From Opitutus sp. GAS368 (GTDB taxonomy: Bacteria; Verrucomicrobiota; Verrucomicrobiia; Opitutales; Opitutaceae), in assembly GCA_945861235.1 (NCBI GenBank), contig CAMATV010000183.1, positions 1 through 6,826 of the forward strand: 6,826 bases of DNA. Direction: 5' to 3'. Of the stretch, positions 4,451-6,826 are shown in pieces. Both the position numbers and the translations under genes were made by a program. Below the pieces are notes generated by a model that did not search any database, was not told where the DNA came from, and saw only the letters and a program-made list of their open reading frames with translations. Position 1 is the stretch's first letter, and every line of letters begins with the position of its first letter.

Positions 4451-6631
4451 ATGATTGGTTCGCTATGCGGCGTGTGGGTGGACGAGACCGGGCGGGTGTT
4501 TACGACGGTGGTCGCGGCCGAAGGTGGGCGCGAGGAGCGGAGCGAGGCGTTTCGTCCCTTCGGGTGGCTCAACGATACACCGCCGGACGCAAACCTTCAC
4601 GGACTCACCTTGGAGAAATTGCAAGGACCGGGGCCGTTTGACCGGCTCGTGCACGCGGAGAGTCTCGGAGTGTTTGAGACCTTTACCAAGGCGGCGAAGC
4701 AGACGGCGATCGGATTGGACGTGATCCGACCGCTCGAAAGCCAGTTTTTGCTGCAACACCGGCAACGCCTTTATCGCGACCTTAGCTTCGCGCAGCTGCG
4801 CCGGTGCCAGCTCGATATTGAAACGGCGTCGTCGGACGGTGGCTTTCCCGATGCGGCGCGACCGGGTGACCGCGTGCTGGCAGTCGGGTTGCGTTGCGGA
4901 GGTAAGAATCGCTTGCTCGTGCTCGCTGACATGACGGACGCGGCGGAAAAAAAGCTGCTGCTTGAATTCACCGCCGCGCTCCGCGAGATCGATCCGGACG
5001 TGATCGAGGGTCATAATATATTCAAGTTCGACCTCGATTACCTCCGCCAGCGCTGTCGGCTCCATCGCGTTCCGTGTGCGTGGGGGCGCTACGGGCAAAA
5101 GGCGTCGTTTCGCAATTCGCGGCTGAAAGTGGCGGAGCGCTGGATTGATTTTCCGCGTTGCGACCTGCCGGGACGCGCGGTCGTCGACACGTATTTGCTC
5201 GTGCAGCTCTACGACATCACGACGCGCGAATTGACCTCGTATGGGTTGAAGGACGTGGCGGTTTATTTCGGCGTCACCGACGAGGACAGCGCCGAGCGGA
5301 CGTACATTGCGGGCAACCACATTCAGGAAGTGTTCGCGACGGATCGGGCGAAATTTTGTGCCTACCTGGGGGATGACCTGCGCGAAACGGAGGGGTTGGC
5401 GGATCAATTATTGCCGACGTATTTCGAGCAAGTGCGGACGTTTCCCACGATGTTACAGGAGGCGACGCTGCGCGGAGCGACGTCGAAGATCGATCTGCTG
5501 TTCCTCGAAGAATATTACCACGCGCGTCAGGCGTGCCCCGTGCCGCCAGAGGTGCAGCCGTTCGAGGGCGGCTACACGCGCAGTTTTCAAGAAGGGGTGT
5601 TTAAGCATGTGCTGCACTTTGACGTGGCCTCGCTCTATCCGAGTCTCCTCCTCCATATCGCTCGCAATCCGCAGAACGATACGCTCGGGGTCTTCGTGCC
5701 CCTCTTGCGTCGGCTGCGCGAGTATCGCCTGAAATACAAGCAGCTCGCGAAACATGGCGCAACCGAGGAGGAGCGCGGGGAGGCGCAGGCGCGGCAAGCG
5801 AACTTCAAAATTCTGATCAATTCCTTCTACGGCTATCTTGGTTTTTCAGGCGCACGCTTTGGCGATGGCGAACTCGCGGCGGACGTTACGCGGCTCGGAC
5901 GCGAGCTCTTGCAGCAGCTGATCGACGAGTTCGCGAAGCACGGTTGCACGATCCTTGAGGCGGACACCGATGGGATTTACCTCTCGTCCGAGGAATATTT
6001 TGCCACGCCGGAAGGATTGCTCGGGCTCGTCGCACCGATTTTGCCAGCGGGCATCGAACTCGAACATGACGGACGGTACGCGGCGATGTGGTGCTACAAG
6101 GCGAAGAACTACGCTCTCTACGATGGGGAAAAAGTGATTCTGCGCGGCAGCGCGCTGCGTTCACGCGGGATCGAGCCGTATCTCAAAAAGCTGAGCGAGC
6201 GGCTTATTTATTTTTTGGTCGGCGCAGCTTCCGAGTCGCCGGTGCCGATGGTGGCAGACTATCGCCGCCGGCTCGCGGGGCGTGAAGTGCCCGTGGCGGA
6301 ATTGGCGAAGAGCGAGACGCTCAACCAGAATCCCGATGCCTACGAACAGCTCATCGCTGGAGGCGGTAAACCACGGCGGGCCTCGGCGGAAGTCGCGTTG
6401 CAGCTATCGCCGCGCCCGCGCATGGGCGAGCGCGTGAGCTACTACATTACAGCGAAGGCGAAGGGGAAAACCAGTGACTGGCAACGGGCCCGGGCGTTGT
6501 CGCTCTACGATCCCGTCGCTGCACCCTACGACCCGGCGTACTACGCCGACAAACTTGACGATTGGCTCGAGCGGTATGGGCGATTCATCGGGGTAAAGCC
6601 GCTGGGTGACGGGCAGGGCGAGTTGCTGTAG
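4451..6631 (+). CDS. Family B DNA polymerase with 3'-5' exonuclease domain
   Basis: This 726-residue DNA-directed DNA polymerase has proofreading. The exonuclease domain has Exo I LDIET (121-125, Asp122 and Glu124), Exo II GHNIFKFDLDYL (187-198, Asp194) and Exo III YLGDD (305-309, Asp309). The polymerase domain has motif A DVASLYPS (391-398), motif B KILINSFYG (453-461), motif C ADTDG (504-508, Asp505 and Asp507) and the KxY motif KNY (552-554). All catalytic residues are therefore present. The protein is shorter than E. coli Pol II (783 residues), and only about 62 residues separate motifs A and B, so the palm-fingers insert is compact. It may be a repair or translesion enzyme rather than the main replicase, but that is inference. 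I give no polB symbol because orthology to E. coli Pol II is not shown. GAGGGG at 4433-4438 is a possible ribosome site, 12 bases before the ATG. Confidence 0.93.
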   Translation: MIGSLCGVWVDETGRVFTTVVAAEGGREERSEAFRPFGWLNDTPPDANLHGLTLEKLQGPGPFDRLVHAESLGVFETFTKAAKQTAIGLDVIRPLESQFLLQHRQRLYRDLSFAQLRRCQLDIETASSDGGFPDAARPGDRVLAVGLRCGGKNRLLVLADMTDAAEKKLLLEFTAALREIDPDVIEGHNIFKFDLDYLRQRCRLHRVPCAWGRYGQKASFRNSRLKVAERWIDFPRCDLPGRAVVDTYLLVQLYDITTRELTSYGLKDVAVYFGVTDEDSAERTYIAGNHIQEVFATDRAKFCAYLGDDLRETEGLADQLLPTYFEQVRTFPTMLQEATLRGATSKIDLLFLEEYYHARQACPVPPEVQPFEGGYTRSFQEGVFKHVLHFDVASLYPSLLLHIARNPQNDTLGVFVPLLRRLREYRLKYKQLAKHGATEEERGEAQARQANFKILINSFYGYLGFSGARFGDGELAADVTRLGRELLQQLIDEFAKHGCTILEADTDGIYLSSEEYFATPEGLLGLVAPILPAGIELEHDGRYAAMWCYKAKNYALYDGEKVILRGSALRSRGIEPYLKKLSERLIYFLVGAASESPVPMVADYRRRLAGREVPVAELAKSETLNQNPDAYEQLIAGGGKPRRASAEVALQLSPRPRMGERVSYYITAKAKGKTSDWQRARALSLYDPVAAPYDPAYYADKLDDWLERYGRFIGVKPLGDGQGELL

Positions 6632-6637
6632 CGGGTG

Positions 6638-6667
6638 AATAAAAAGGCCGCGCTGTTCGGCGCTGCC
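6638..6667 (-). terminator. Intrinsic terminator for the minus-strand oxidoreductase gene
   Basis: On the minus strand, GGC-A-GCGC and GCGC-G-GCC form a seven-pair stem with one mismatch around a six-base loop (6646-6667), followed by TTTTTATT (complement of 6638-6645). The T-run lies on the minus-strand side only, so it ends transcription of the gene entering from the right edge. It lies just beyond the polymerase stop codon, so antisense transcription into the polymerase gene would be limited. Confidence 0.65.
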
Positions 6668-6673
6668 TGGAGG

Positions 6674-6707
6674 AAGAAAACGGGAGCGCGGGAGGGAAGT
6701 CGCGCCC
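6674..6707 (-). terminator. Second, upstream terminator-like hairpin on the minus strand
   Basis: GCGCG (6686-6690) pairs with CGCGC (6701-6705) and two more G-C pairs follow after a one-base bulge, with a ten-base loop. On the minus strand it is followed by GTTTTCTT. It precedes the stronger hairpin at 6638-6667, so the two may act in tandem. The long loop makes this one weaker. Confidence 0.35.
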
Positions 6708-6713
6708 TGGGGA

Positions 6714-6826
6714 TTAGGTCCAGCGGAGGTCGGTGCGGGAGAGCGGGAACTGGCGGACGCGTTTGCCGGTGGCGGCGAAGATCGCGTTGCAGATCGCGGG
6801 GGCGACCGGAGGCAGCGCGGGCTCAC
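6714..6826 (-). CDS. C-terminal end of a molybdopterin-binding oxidoreductase subunit (xanthine dehydrogenase/isoquinoline 1-oxidoreductase beta type), partial
   Basis: Only the last 37 codons lie in the window. They read EPALPPVAPAICNAIFAATG, then KRVRQFPLSRTDLRWT and a TAA stop. The pattern GEP-x2-PP-x-APAI-x-NAIFAATGKR-x-R-x-LP is typical of the extreme C-terminus of the large molybdenum-cofactor subunit of xanthine dehydrogenase/aldehyde oxidase relatives, especially the IorB-like branch that hydroxylates N-heterocycles or aldehydes with an iron-sulfur partner. Substrate cannot be inferred from this fragment. The gene converges on the polymerase and ends about 80 bases from it, with terminators between. 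Confidence 0.8.
   Translation of the reverse strand, partial: EPALPPVAPAICNAIFAATGKRVRQFPLSRTDLRWT

Noticed and set aside
4463..5407. Long minus-strand open frame of 314 codons opposite the polymerase
   Set aside because: It is rich in Arg and lacks domain motifs, as expected for the antisense of a GC-rich gene whose own motifs are unambiguous.

Overview
The window reads as chromosomal housekeeping DNA from a GC-rich Gram-negative bacterium. The best guess is Verrucomicrobiota, Opitutus-like, because of the style of the Lgt, GlgC and family B polymerase proteins, the weak Shine-Dalgarno signals and the high GC. This placement is inference from remembered protein style, not a search. I saw no mobile element, CRISPR array, tRNA or rRNA.

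Layout from left to right: (1) 2-1282 (+), glucose-1-phosphate adenylyltransferase (glgC), with its first few codons outside the window; (2) 1279-2103 (-), prolipoprotein diacylglyceryl transferase (lgt), tail to tail with glgC and sharing the four bases TTAA that hold both stop codons; (3) 2104-2210, a divergent intergenic region with a 12-bp AT-rich palindrome and a GC-rich hairpin; (4) 2211-3317 and 3314-3697 (+), gcvT and gcvH of the glycine cleavage system, overlapping by ATGA, with no gcvP next to them; (5) 3698-4095, a gap of about 400 bases that holds no protein gene but carries a weak terminator, an inverted repeat, a promoter and what I read as a 6S RNA gene (about 3885-4076); (6) 4096-4434 and 4451-6631 (+), a small four-helix membrane protein and a compact family B DNA polymerase with intact exonuclease and polymerase motifs, probably one operon; (7) 6632-6713, a terminator region; (8) 6714-6826 (-), the C-terminal end of a xanthine dehydrogenase/isoquinoline oxidoreductase-type molybdopterin-binding subunit, cut by the window edge.

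The genes serve separate processes: glycogen synthesis (GlgC), lipoprotein maturation (Lgt), glycine and one-carbon metabolism (GcvT, GcvH), control of RNA polymerase (6S RNA) and DNA synthesis or repair (family B polymerase). The least ordinary part is the 3' half. There a 6S RNA ends only about 20 bases before a membrane protein-polymerase operon, so the RNA and the operon may share a transcript, much as 6S RNA is joined to a downstream gene in E. coli.
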